From Streptomyces fradiae (GTDB lineage Bacteria > Actinomycetota > Actinomycetes > Streptomycetales > Streptomycetaceae), in assembly GCF_041270065.1 (NCBI RefSeq), contig NZ_CP065958.1, positions 2,170,001 to 2,234,000 of the forward strand: 64,000 bases of DNA, written 5' to 3'. Shown here in pieces: positions 1-8,373 of the stretch. Under the pieces are notes generated by a model. That model saw only the letters and a program-made list of their open reading frames with translations, did no database searches and was not told where the DNA came from. Position numbers and translations under genes: made by a program. Within the stretch, counting starts at the first letter, position 1; each line of letters opens with the position of its first letter.

Positions 1-22
1 GTGGTCGCGGGGGTCGTGGTGG

Positions 23-1045
23 TCACCAGACTTCTCCCTGCTTGCGGAGGACCCGCCGGTAGACCGCGGCGAAGACCATCAGGAGGATCAGGATCAGCAC
101 GCCCCACGTGGAGGACTGCGCGTAGTCGCGCGGGCTGATCTCGAAGGAGAACTTGTAGGCCTGGGTCACCAGGATCTGGGTGGCCTCGCCGGGACCGCCC
201 CGGGTGAGCAGGAAGATCACCGGGAACATGTTGAAGGTCCAGATGGTGCTCAGCAGGATCACCGTGGTGCTGACGGACCGGAGGCCGGGCAGGGTGATGT
301 GCCGGAAGCGCTGCCAGGCGTTGGCGCCGTCCATCTCGGCGGCCTCGTACATCTCGCCGGGGATGGACTGCAGACCGCCGAGCAGGGCGACCATCATGAA
401 GGGGACGCCGAGCCAGACGTTGACGGCGATGACCGAGAACTTGGCCCAGGTGGGGTCGTTGAGCCACGGGACGGCGTCGATGCCGCCGCCCGCGAGCACC
501 TGGTTGAGGATGCCGCGGCGCTCGTCGTAGAGGAAGCGCCAGGCGAAGACGGAGACGAAGCCGGGGACGGCCCAGGGCAGGATCAGCAGCATGCGGTAGA
601 CACCGCGGCCGGCGATCTTGCGGTGGAGCATGTTCGCGAGGACGAGGCCGAGGGCGAAGGTCACCGACACGCACGCCACCGTCCACACCAGGGTCCAGCC
701 GAGGGTGGCCAGGAACTGGTTTCCGGTGAGCGCGTCGACGTAGTTGTCGACGCCGACGAACTCGTAGGTCGCCGGGATGTGGTTGACGCCGATGGAGCGT
801 TCCACATTGCGTTCGTTGGCGTCGGTGAGCGACAGCCAGATGCCGCGGACCAGCGGGTATCCGATGATCACGCCGATCACGAGCACCACCGGGGCGACCA
901 TCGCCCAGGCGTACCAGTGGGTGGAGAGGGATCGCCGTGCGGCGCCCCGGGATCCACCGTTCCGCTTGCCAGTTCCGCGGCTCCGGCCGCGGGCGCTGTC
1001 GCCCGCGGCCTTCGCCACCGACTGGCTGCTGGTGTCCACAGCCAT
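23..1045 (-). CDS. malF: Maltose/maltodextrin ABC transporter permease MalF
   Basis: A 340-residue inner-membrane permease of a carbohydrate ABC importer (binding-protein-dependent transport family). After a basic, Ser/Gly-rich cytoplasmic N-terminus of about 40 residues come six or so hydrophobic segments. The EAA loop that contacts the ATPase is visible near residues 233-252 (EAAEMDGANAWQRF, then ITLPGL). It lies 54 bp downstream of the binding-protein gene malE on the same strand, and the MalG partner should follow just outside the window. No ATPase gene is present here; in Streptomyces sugar importers of this kind usually share the MsiK ATPase (family knowledge). The substrate assignment rests on synteny with malE and a divergent malR-type regulator. 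Confidence 0.88.
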   Translation of the reverse strand: MAVDTSSQSVAKAAGDSARGRSRGTGKRNGGSRGAARRSLSTHWYAWAMVAPVVLVIGVIIGYPLVRGIWLSLTDANERNVERSIGVNHIPATYEFVGVDNYVDALTGNQFLATLGWTLVWTVACVSVTFALGLVLANMLHRKIAGRGVYRMLLILPWAVPGFVSVFAWRFLYDERRGILNQVLAGGGIDAVPWLNDPTWAKFSVIAVNVWLGVPFMMVALLGGLQSIPGEMYEAAEMDGANAWQRFRHITLPGLRSVSTTVILLSTIWTFNMFPVIFLLTRGGPGEATQILVTQAYKFSFEISPRDYAQSSTWGVLILILLMVFAAVYRRVLRKQGEVW

Positions 1046-1099
1046 CAGCCGGTCTGCCTTCCTTCCCGCTTCCTCATGCCGTCCCCGGCACGGGGTTGG

Positions 1100-2380
1100 T
1101 TACTTCCAGTCCTTCAGGAGCTTGCGGTAGGAGTCGCCCGCCGTCTTCGCGCCCTGCTCCGGGGTGGTCTGGTTGGTGAGGACCTTGGTGTACTCGGTGA
1201 CCAGCGGGGCGAAGAGGCTGCCGCCCTCCGGGATCCACGGGCGCTCGACGGCCTTCTCGACGACCGGCTTGAAGAAGGTGATCATCTCGTTGGTCGCCAC
1301 CTCCGTCTTGCCGTAGGCGGAGGTACGGGTCGGGAGCAGGCTGAGCTCCTTGGCGACCTGGGCCTGGACCTCGGTCGAGCTCATGTACTCGACGAAGGCG
1401 TACGAGGCGGCCATGTTCTTGGAGCCGGCGTACACGGCGAGGTTGTGGCCGCCCTGCGGGGCGCCCTGGGCGGCGGAGCCGGCCGGGACCGGGGCGATGC
1501 CGAGGTTCGCCTTGTCGGCGAACTCCTTGCCGGCGTAGGTGTCGGCGACGGCCCACGGGCCGTTGATCATCATCGCGACCTTGCCGTCCTTGAAGGCGGC
1601 CTGCATGTTGTCCCAGCCGTTGGTCGCGTCGGTGATCGCGGCCTTGGAGTCGACCAGGTCCTTGACGGTCTTGAAGGCCTTGACGCCGGCGGGGTTGTCG
1701 ATGGTGACGGTCTTGGTGTCGGCGTTGACCATGTCGCCGCCCTCGCCGTACAGGAAGGAGAGGAACCAGTAGGCGTCGTCGCCGCGCAGGTACAGGCCGG
1801 TCTTGCCGGTCTTCTGCTTGATCTTGGTGGCGACGGACTTCAGCTCGTCGATGTTCTTGGGGACCTCGACGCCGGCGTCCTTGAAGATCTTCTTGTTGTA
1901 GAAGATGCCCATGGAGTCGATGACCTGCGGCACGGCGTAGGTCTTGCCGTTGTACTTGGTGGACGCGGCGGCCTGCTTGAGGAAGTCGTCCTGGTCCTTC
2001 AGGGCGGCGGTGTTGTCGAGCGGGGCGAGGTAGCCGAGGTTCGCGAAGTCCGGGGTCCAGGCGACCTCGGAGCGGATCACGTCGGGAGCGCCGGTGCCGG
2101 ACTGGGCGGCGTTCTTGAACTTGTTCTGGGCGTCGCCGAACGGCACGTTGACGTACTTGACGGTGACCTTGGGGTGCTTCTTGGTGAAGTCCTCGGCGAT
2201 CTTCTTGAAGACCTTGTCCTCGGAACCGACCGTGGAGGTGTCCCACCAGGTGACGGTGCCGGAGAGCTCGCCCGAGCCCTTCGTGTCCCCGCCGGTGGAA
2301 CCGCTGTCGCTCCCGCCGCACGCCGCCAGGGTCACGCCCAGGGCCGCGACCAGCGCGGTGGCCGCTATGCCACGCCGCAT
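1100..2380 (-). CDS. malE: Maltose/maltodextrin-binding lipoprotein MalE
   Basis: A 426-residue extracellular solute-binding protein (SBP_bac_1 family) that delivers maltose or maltodextrins to MalFG. The N-terminus is a lipoprotein signal with lipobox LAAC at residues 18-21, followed by a Gly/Ser linker. The mature part shows typical family features (TWWDTSTVGSE near the start, GPWAVADTYAG in the centre). The reading frame extends further upstream, but the start at 2380 is chosen because it begins the signal peptide and has a GAAGGAG ribosome site just upstream. It heads the malEF(G) operon and is divergent from malR, with palindromic CTTGC/GCAAG elements in the shared 352-bp intergenic region. 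Confidence 0.92.
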   Translation of the reverse strand: MRRGIAATALVAALGVTLAACGGSDSGSTGGDTKGSGELSGTVTWWDTSTVGSEDKVFKKIAEDFTKKHPKVTVKYVNVPFGDAQNKFKNAAQSGTGAPDVIRSEVAWTPDFANLGYLAPLDNTAALKDQDDFLKQAAASTKYNGKTYAVPQVIDSMGIFYNKKIFKDAGVEVPKNIDELKSVATKIKQKTGKTGLYLRGDDAYWFLSFLYGEGGDMVNADTKTVTIDNPAGVKAFKTVKDLVDSKAAITDATNGWDNMQAAFKDGKVAMMINGPWAVADTYAGKEFADKANLGIAPVPAGSAAQGAPQGGHNLAVYAGSKNMAASYAFVEYMSSTEVQAQVAKELSLLPTRTSAYGKTEVATNEMITFFKPVVEKAVERPWIPEGGSLFAPLVTEYTKVLTNQTTPEQGAKTAGDSYRKLLKDWK

Positions 2381-2501
2381 GTGAACTCCTTCAAATGGTC
2401 CCGGATGGACGAGGGGCTGGAACACCTTCCTCATGCGACCGCTCCCTCGCGGCGCGCCGGGTTGCCAGGAACGTAACAGGGATGAAAACGCGCCGAAAGA
2501 G

Positions 2502-2522
2502 CTTGCGTGAAATTTCTGCAAG
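2502..2522. promoter_or_regulatory. Candidate MalR operator upstream of malE
   Basis: The 21-bp element has outer arms CTTGC and GCAAG and an inner palindrome GAAATTTC (2509-2516). It lies about 120 bp before the malE start. LacI-type maltose regulators of Streptomyces bind CTTGCA-containing inverted repeats near mal and amylase genes (established for MalR/Reg1). Use by the adjacent regulator is inferred. Confidence 0.6.
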
Positions 2523-2644
2523 GCACGGCGATCGTTACATCCGCGTGTCCCTAAGGTTGCCGACGAGCCGCTTGACAGCCCTGGAAGGAGGCCCTCCGCC
2601 CCTCCCTCCCCGTACGGGACACGGCATCGGCACGCCGTCACCGG

Positions 2645-2664
2645 CTTGCAAGGACTTGCGCAAG
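2645..2664. promoter_or_regulatory. Tandem CTTGC palindromes upstream of malR
   Basis: Two palindromes lie back to back: CTTGCAAG (2645-2652) and CTTGCGCAAG (2655-2664), about 70 bp before the malR start. They share arms with the element at 2502-2522, so they probably serve malR autoregulation or joint control of the divergent promoters. The rest of the 2381-2732 intergenic region shows no further gene. Confidence 0.6.
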
Positions 2665-2732
2665 GGTCGCGAAGGCGGCCGGAAGCCGCGTTCGGTGGGC
2701 AATCCGACGCCCGACCGGTACAGTCCACTCCC

Positions 2733-3779
2733 ATGACCGCGCGGCTCGCCGACATCGCAGCCCAGGCGGGGGTCAGTGAAGCCACAGTCAGCCGCGTGCT
2801 CAACGGCAAGCCCGGTGTGGCCGCGGCCACCCGTGAATCCGTGCTCGCCGCACTCGACGTGCTCGGCTACGAGCGTCCCGTACGGCTGCGCCAGCGCAGC
2901 GCGGGCCTGGTCGGCCTCATCACCCCCGAACTGGACAACCCGATCTTCCCCGCGCTCGCGCAGGTCATCGGGCAGGCCCTCACCCGGCAGGGATACACCC
3001 CGGTGCTCGCCACCCAGACCCCCGGCGGGTCCACGGAGGACGAGCTCACCGACATGCTGGTGGAGCGCGGCGTCGCCGGCATCATCTTCGTCTCCGGCCT
3101 GCACGCCGACACGACGGCCGACACCACGCGCTACGACCAGCTGCGCGGCAAGGGCGTCCCGTACGTCCTCATCAACGGCTTCTCCCCCAAGATCCAGGCC
3201 CCCTTCGTCTCCCCCGACGACCGGGCCGCGATGGTGCTCGCCGTGACGCACCTGGCCGCGCTCGGGCACACCCGGATCGGCCTGGCCGTCGGCCCCAAGC
3301 GCTTCGTGCCGGTGCTCCGCAAGATCGAGGGCTTCCGCAAGGGCATGCGCGAGCGCTTCGGCCTCGACCCCGAGGAGACCGAGCAGCTGATCCAGCACTC
3401 CCTCTACACCCTGGAGGGCGGCCAGGCCGCCACCGCCGCGCTCATCGCCCGGGGCTGCACCGCGATCGTCTGCGCCAGCGACATGATGGCGCTCGGCGCG
3501 ATCCGGGCCGCCCGGGAGCGGGGCCTGCAGGTGCCGAAGGACGTGTCGGTGGTCGGCTTCGACGACTCCCCGCTCATAGCGTTCACCGACCCGCCGCTGA
3601 CCACCATCCGCCAGCCCGTGCAGGCGATGGGCCAGGCGGCGGTCCGGGCCCTCCTGGAGGAGGTCGGCGGCACTCCGGCCCCGCACAGCGAGTTCGTCTT
3701 CATGCCGGAGCTGGTGGTCCGCGGCTCGACGGCCTCGGCGCCCCCGGCCGCTCCCGCCGGCGCCCCGGGCTCCCCCTAG
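2733..3779 (+). CDS. malR: LacI-family maltose regulon repressor MalR
   Basis: A 348-residue LacI/GalR regulator. Residues 3-25 form the helix-turn-helix (RLADIAAQAGVSEATVSRVL), followed by the hinge and a periplasmic-binding-like sugar-sensing domain ending with the family signature VVGFDDSPLIAFTDPPLTT. The frame is open upstream, but the ATG at 2733 begins exactly at the HTH. There is no good ribosome site; TACAGT lies 8 nt upstream, so the message may be leaderless. Divergence from malEF and the CTTGC palindromes between them support a role as repressor of maltose uptake. In S. coelicolor the orthologous MalR represses malEFG. Confidence 0.9.
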   Translation: MTARLADIAAQAGVSEATVSRVLNGKPGVAAATRESVLAALDVLGYERPVRLRQRSAGLVGLITPELDNPIFPALAQVIGQALTRQGYTPVLATQTPGGSTEDELTDMLVERGVAGIIFVSGLHADTTADTTRYDQLRGKGVPYVLINGFSPKIQAPFVSPDDRAAMVLAVTHLAALGHTRIGLAVGPKRFVPVLRKIEGFRKGMRERFGLDPEETEQLIQHSLYTLEGGQAATAALIARGCTAIVCASDMMALGAIRAARERGLQVPKDVSVVGFDDSPLIAFTDPPLTTIRQPVQAMGQAAVRALLEEVGGTPAPHSEFVFMPELVVRGSTASAPPAAPAGAPGSP

Positions 3780-3861
3780 TCCCTGAGGCGGAGCAGGTGC
3801 GCCCGATACCCGTCGGAGGGATGATCGGTCGAGGGGACGGCATCTGGCAGACTTCTCTCCT

Positions 3862-4794
3862 ATGGGTGAAACGACCGTGAAGAGTTTGGAACGCCGGACG
3901 AACCCGTCGGCACCCATCGTGGCCGGCGGCTGGGCGCGCCTGCGCGCGCGGACGCCGCGGCGCCCGCGGATCTGGTTCGAGGTCCTGCTCATCGCCGTCA
4001 GCTACTGGCTGTACTCGCTCATCCGCAACGCGGTACCGGAGCAGAAGGCCCAGGCGCTCAAGAACGCCGACTGGATCTGGCAGGCCGAGCACACCCTCGG
4101 CCTGGCCTTCGAGCACACCGTCAACCACGCCGTGAACTCGGTGACATGGCTGATCGTGTCGATGAACTACTACTACGCCACCCTGCACTTCGTGGTCACC
4201 ATCGGTGTGCTGGTGTGGCTGTACCGCTGGCACCCGGGCCGTTACGCGGCGTTCCGCACGGTCCTGTTCGCGACCACCGGTGTGGCCCTGGTCGGCTACT
4301 ACCTGTACCCGCTGGCCCCGCCGCGCCTGATGAACGGCCAGAACTTCGTCGACACCGTCCTGGTCCACCACACCTGGGGCTCGATGGCCTCGGGCAACCT
4401 CAAGCACATGTCGAACCAGTACGCGGCGATGCCGTCGATGCACATCGGCTGGTCGCTGTGGTGCGGGCTGACGATCTTCCTCCTGGCGAAGGCCCCCTGG
4501 GCCCGCATCCTGGGCCTGCTCTACCCGATGGCCACCCTGGTCGTCATCGTAGCCACCGCCAACCACTTCTGGATGGACGCGGTCGGCGGCATCATCTGCC
4601 TGACCTTCGGCTTCGCCGTCTCGTACGTCTGGTTCGGCGCCCGCCCGCACAAGCTGCCCAAGCTGGTGGAGCCGGCCGCGTCGACGCCGCAGGGGGTCAC
4701 GCGGGGCGGTCCGCGCACGGGGGCGGAGGAAGCGGCGGACGCCGACGAGGACGAGAAGGTCGGCTCCGGTTCCGGATCCCGCTCCGGGCGCTGA
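3862..4794 (+). CDS. PAP2-superfamily membrane phosphatase/phosphotransferase
   Basis: A 310-residue polytopic membrane protein of the PAP2_3 (inositol phosphotransferase/phosphatase) group. Hydrophobic segments occupy about residues 37-57, 93-121, 132-152 and 195-260. The conserved active-site motifs are PSMH (191-194) and a later His235/Asp239 pair in ANHFWMDAVGG, which in this superfamily hold the phospho-histidine catalytic site facing outside. The C-terminal 45 residues are a charged Gly/Ser-rich cytoplasmic tail. The substrate, probably a lipid or prenyl phosphate, cannot be read from the sequence. It is convergent with glnE, 25 bp away. Confidence 0.82.
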   Translation: MGETTVKSLERRTNPSAPIVAGGWARLRARTPRRPRIWFEVLLIAVSYWLYSLIRNAVPEQKAQALKNADWIWQAEHTLGLAFEHTVNHAVNSVTWLIVSMNYYYATLHFVVTIGVLVWLYRWHPGRYAAFRTVLFATTGVALVGYYLYPLAPPRLMNGQNFVDTVLVHHTWGSMASGNLKHMSNQYAAMPSMHIGWSLWCGLTIFLLAKAPWARILGLLYPMATLVVIVATANHFWMDAVGGIICLTFGFAVSYVWFGARPHKLPKLVEPAASTPQGVTRGGPRTGAEEAADADEDEKVGSGSGSRSGR

Positions 4795-4819
4795 GCGCTG
4801 AGCCGCTGAGCGCCGGGCG

Positions 4820-7807
4820 CTACGCCCCGTAGAACAGCTCCTCCATCACCGCCCGCGCACGCCGTGTGATGCGGCGGTAGTCGTCGACCAGTTCGCCGAC
4901 GTGGCCCGGGGTGTAGCCGAGGTAGCGGCCGACGGCGGCGAGTTCGCGGGGTTCGGAGGGGAAGGTGTCGCCGGGGCGGCCGCGGACCAGCATCACGGCG
5001 TTGCGGACGCGGGTGGCGAGGACCCAGGCCTCGTCGAGGGTCTGGGCCTCCTCGGTGGGGATCAGGCCGGCGGCGTGGGCGGCGGCCAGGGCGGCGCGGG
5101 TGCGGGTGGTGCGCAGGCCCGGTTCGGCCCAGCCGTGGCGCATCTGGAGGAGCTGGACCGTCCACTCGACGTCGCTGAGGCCGCCGCGGCCCAGTTTGGC
5201 GTGCAGGGTGGGGTCGGCGCCGCGCGGCAGGCGTTCGGTCTCCATGCGGGCCTTGAGGCGGCGGATCTCGCGGACCGCCTCCTCGCCGAGGCCCTCCATG
5301 GGATAGCGCAGGGGGTCGATCAGCTCGATGAAGCGGGCGCCGAGCTCCGGGTCGCCCGCCATCGGCTCGGCGCGCAGCAGGGCCTGGCTCTCCCAGACCA
5401 GGGACCAGCGGCGGTAGTAGGCCTCGTAGGACTTCAGGGTGCGGACCATGGGGCCGCTCTTGCCCTCCGGGCGCAGGTCGGCGTCGATGAGGAGCGGCGG
5501 GTCGGCGGTGGGCAGCTGGAGCAGCCGGCGCATCTCGGTGACGACCCGGGTGGCGGCCCGGGCGGCCTCCTGCTCGTCCACGCCCTCGCGCGGCTCGTGC
5601 ACGAAGAGCACGTCCGCGTCGGAGCCGTAGCTCAGCTCGTGGCCGCCGAAGCGGCCCATGCCGATCACCGCGAAGCGGGTCGGGAGGGTGTCGCCCCACT
5701 CGGCACGCACGGCGGCGCGCAGCGCGCCGGCGAGGGTGGCGGCGTTGAGGTCGGTGACGGCCTGCCCGACCCGGTCGACCAGGGCGCCGGGGTCGGGTTC
5801 GCGGGGGCTGTCCTCGGTGCCGTACGAGCGGATGAGGTCGGCCGCCGCGGTACGGAACAGCTCCCGGCGCCGTACGCCGCGGGCGGCGGCCACCGCCTGC
5901 TCGGCGCCGTCGGCGCGGCCCACCGCGGCCAGGATCTCCTGCTCCAGGTGTTCGCGGCCGCGCGGCTTCAGGCCCTCGGGGTCGCCGAGGATCGCGACCG
6001 CCTCGGGGGCGCGGAGCAGCAGGTCGGGGGCGAGCCGGCCGGCGGACAGGACGCGGGCGAGGTTCTCGGCGGCGGCGCCCTCGTCGCGGAGCAGCCGCAG
6101 GTACCAGGGGGTCTTGCCGAGCGCGTCGGAGACCTTGCGGAAGCCGAGCAGGCCGGCGTCGGGGTCGGCCGAGTCGGCGAACCAGCCGAGCAGCACCGGA
6201 AGAAGCGTGCGCTGGATCGCGGCCTTGCGGCTGACCCCGGAGGACAGCGCCTCCAGGTGGCGCAGGGCGGCGGCGGGGTCGGCGTAACCGAGGGCTTCGA
6301 GGCGCTGTCCGGCGGCCTCGGGGCTGAGCCGGATCTCGCCGGGGGCGAGCTGGGCGACCGCGTCGAGCAGCGGGCGGTAGAACAGCTTCTCGTGCAGCCG
6401 GCGCACCACCGCCGCGTGCCGCCGCCACTCGCGGTTGAGCTCGGCGACCGGGTCGGTGCGCAGGCCGAGGGAGCGGCCGAGGCGCCGCAGGTCCTCCGCG
6501 CCCTCGGGCACCAGGTGGGTGCGGCGCAGCCGGAACAGCTGGATGCGGTGCTCCATGGCGCGCAGGAAGCGGTAGGCGTCGTCGAGCTGGGCGGCGTCGG
6601 CGCGGCCGACGTACCCGCCGGCGGCGAGCGCGGCGAGGGCGGCGAGGGTGGTGCCGCTGTGCAGGGTGGCGTCACTGCGCCCGTGCACGAGCTGCAGGAG
6701 CTGTACGGCGAACTCGACGTCGCGCAGTCCGCCGGGGCCGAGCTTCAGCTCGCGGTCGACCTGCGCGGCGGGGATGTTGTCGACCACCCGGCGGCGCATC
6801 TTCTGCACGTCGGGGACGAAGTTCTCGCGTTCGGCGGCCTGCCAGACGAGCGGGGAGAGCGCGTCGACGTACGCGGCGCCGAGCTCGGCGTCGCCGGCCA
6901 CCGGGCGGGCCTTGAGCAGGGCCTGGAACTCCCAGGTCTTGGCCCAGCGCTGGTAGTAGGCGAGGTGGGAGGAGAGGGTGCGGACGAGGGGCCCGTTGCG
7001 GCCCTCGGGGCGCAGATTGGCGTCGACCGGCCAGATGGCGCCCTCGATCGTGGTCTCCGAGCAGATCCGCATGAGGTGGGAGGCGAGCCGGGTGGCGGCC
7101 TGCAGCGCCTTGGCCTCGTCGGCGCCGTCCGCCGCCTCGCCGACGAAGATCACGTCGACGTCGGAGACGTAGTTGAGCTCGTTGCCGCCGCACTTGCCCA
7201 TGGCGATCACGGAGAGCCGGCAGACGGCCGCGTCCTCGGGGGCGGCGGCGCGGGCGATGCGCAGCGCGGCGCGGAGCGTGGCGGTGGCGAGGTCGGCGAG
7301 CTCGGCGGCGGTCTGGGTGACGTCGGTGGTGCCGCACACGTCGCGGGCGGCGATGGAGAGCAGGCAGCGGCGGTAGGCGACGCGCAGCGCGACCGGCTCG
7401 TCGGCCCCGGCGAGCCCCTGCTCGAACTCGGCGATCCCGGGGTGCAGGTCCACCGCCTCGTACGTGACGAGGGCCTGCCAGTCGCGCGGGTGCCGGGCCA
7501 GGTGGTCGGCGAGCGCCTCGGAGGTGCCGAGGACGCCGAGCAGCCGGTCCCGGAACGGCTTCGCGGACAGCAGGGTGGTGGTGAGGGTGGTGCGCTCGGC
7601 CTCCGGCTGGGCCTCGACGAGCCGGACCAGGCCGCGCAGGGCGAGGTCGGGGTCGGCGGTGGCGCCGAGGGCGTCGAGGAGGACGGAGTCGTCGCGCAGC
7701 GAGGCCAGCTCGTCCAGGCCGAGCAGCCGTTCGGCGGCGGACGGATCGGTGAATCCGTGCCGCAGCAGCCGGGTGAACGTACTGCTCCTGCGTCCCGGCA
7801 CCGTCAT
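4820..7807 (-). CDS. glnE: Bifunctional glutamine-synthetase adenylyltransferase/deadenylylase
   Basis: A 995-residue GlnE. It attaches AMP to, and removes it from, GlnA-type glutamine synthetase in response to nitrogen state. Two nucleotidyltransferase domains are seen: GKCGGNELNYVSDVDVIF at about 204-220 (N-terminal deadenylylase half) and GRFGGHELSYGSDADVLF at about 705-725 (C-terminal adenylylase half), each with the G-G...D-x-D metal motif. The length is typical of actinobacterial GlnE. A second glutamine synthetase-family gene (glnA2) lies 3.8 kb away on the same strand. The start MTVPGRRSST is preceded by a repeat-rich gap shared with the divergent VOC gene. Confidence 0.95.
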   Translation of the reverse strand: MTVPGRRSSTFTRLLRHGFTDPSAAERLLGLDELASLRDDSVLLDALGATADPDLALRGLVRLVEAQPEAERTTLTTTLLSAKPFRDRLLGVLGTSEALADHLARHPRDWQALVTYEAVDLHPGIAEFEQGLAGADEPVALRVAYRRCLLSIAARDVCGTTDVTQTAAELADLATATLRAALRIARAAAPEDAAVCRLSVIAMGKCGGNELNYVSDVDVIFVGEAADGADEAKALQAATRLASHLMRICSETTIEGAIWPVDANLRPEGRNGPLVRTLSSHLAYYQRWAKTWEFQALLKARPVAGDAELGAAYVDALSPLVWQAAERENFVPDVQKMRRRVVDNIPAAQVDRELKLGPGGLRDVEFAVQLLQLVHGRSDATLHSGTTLAALAALAAGGYVGRADAAQLDDAYRFLRAMEHRIQLFRLRRTHLVPEGAEDLRRLGRSLGLRTDPVAELNREWRRHAAVVRRLHEKLFYRPLLDAVAQLAPGEIRLSPEAAGQRLEALGYADPAAALRHLEALSSGVSRKAAIQRTLLPVLLGWFADSADPDAGLLGFRKVSDALGKTPWYLRLLRDEGAAAENLARVLSAGRLAPDLLLRAPEAVAILGDPEGLKPRGREHLEQEILAAVGRADGAEQAVAAARGVRRRELFRTAAADLIRSYGTEDSPREPDPGALVDRVGQAVTDLNAATLAGALRAAVRAEWGDTLPTRFAVIGMGRFGGHELSYGSDADVLFVHEPREGVDEQEAARAATRVVTEMRRLLQLPTADPPLLIDADLRPEGKSGPMVRTLKSYEAYYRRWSLVWESQALLRAEPMAGDPELGARFIELIDPLRYPMEGLGEEAVREIRRLKARMETERLPRGADPTLHAKLGRGGLSDVEWTVQLLQMRHGWAEPGLRTTRTRAALAAAHAAGLIPTEEAQTLDEAWVLATRVRNAVMLVRGRPGDTFPSEPRELAAVGRYLGYTPGHVGELVDDYRRITRRARAVMEELFYGA

Positions 7808-7832
7808 GCCGCCGCTCCTCCACCGGTCGATC

Positions 7833-7874
7833 GAGTCCCTGAGCGAGCCCCTGGGAGAGTCCCTGAGCGAGCCT
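7833..7874. repeat. 12-bp tandem repeat between glnE and the VOC gene
   Basis: Units beginning at 7833, 7845, 7857 and 7869 follow the pattern GAGTCCCTGAGC / GAGCCCCTGGGA / GAGTCCCTGAGC / GAGCCT. The array fills most of the glnE upstream region between the divergent genes. It is a short minisatellite of unknown role. Confidence 0.75.
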
Positions 7875-7941
7875 ATCCGGCGAATCGCCGAAGGGGCGCT
7901 TCGAGAGCGCGGGGCGGGGTCGGGACGGCAGAATCGGCGCC

Positions 7942-8373
7942 ATGAACTGGAGCCTCGAAGTGGTGACCGTCCCCGTCGCGGACCTGGACCGGGCCAAGGA
8001 GTTCTACGGCGGGAAGCTCGGCTTCACGGTCGACCTGGACCAGGAGGTGTCGCCGGGCGTCCGCATCATCCAGATCACCCCGCCCGGCTCGCGCTGCTCT
8101 ATCTCCCTCCTTCAGGGCATGCCCCCGTTCCCCGGCACCGGGGTCATGGCCCCCGGCGCCCTGCACGGCCTCCAGCTCTGCGTCACCGACATCGAGGCGG
8201 CGCGCGAGCAGCTGCTCGCGGCAGGCGTGCACGCGACGCCGGTGATGCACGTGGGCGCGACGGGCTGGGAGGCGGGCAAGGGCGACACCTGGAACTCGTT
8301 CCTGACCTTCACCGACCCGGACGGCAACGGGTGGTGGGTCCAGGAGGCCCCGTCGGAGCTCTCGGAGCGCTAG
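7942..8373 (+). CDS. VOC-family (glyoxalase/bleomycin resistance fold) protein
   Basis: A 143-residue single-domain vicinal-oxygen-chelate protein. The N-terminal half has the typical opening (VTVPVADLDRAKEFYGGKLGFTV) and the C-terminal half ends with the usual FTDPDGNGWWVQE. Members are metal-dependent lyases, dioxygenases or binding proteins; the substrate is unknown. There is no Shine-Dalgarno sequence; CAGAAT lies 7 nt before the ATG, so the transcript is probably leaderless. Its TAG stop overlaps the convergent stop of the XRE-GNAT gene within one CTAG. Confidence 0.88.
   Translation: MNWSLEVVTVPVADLDRAKEFYGGKLGFTVDLDQEVSPGVRIIQITPPGSRCSISLLQGMPPFPGTGVMAPGALHGLQLCVTDIEAAREQLLAAGVHATPVMHVGATGWEAGKGDTWNSFLTFTDPDGNGWWVQEAPSELSER

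Noticed and set aside
299..2476. Long open frame antisense to malF/malE
   Set aside because: It is the G/C-rich shadow of the real genes; composition is Gly/Asp/Val/His-rich and it has no ribosome site or recognisable domain.
4901..7945. Frame of about 1000 codons antisense to glnE
   Set aside because: Low-complexity Gly/Ala/Val composition and full overlap with the conserved glnE gene show it is a high-GC shadow.
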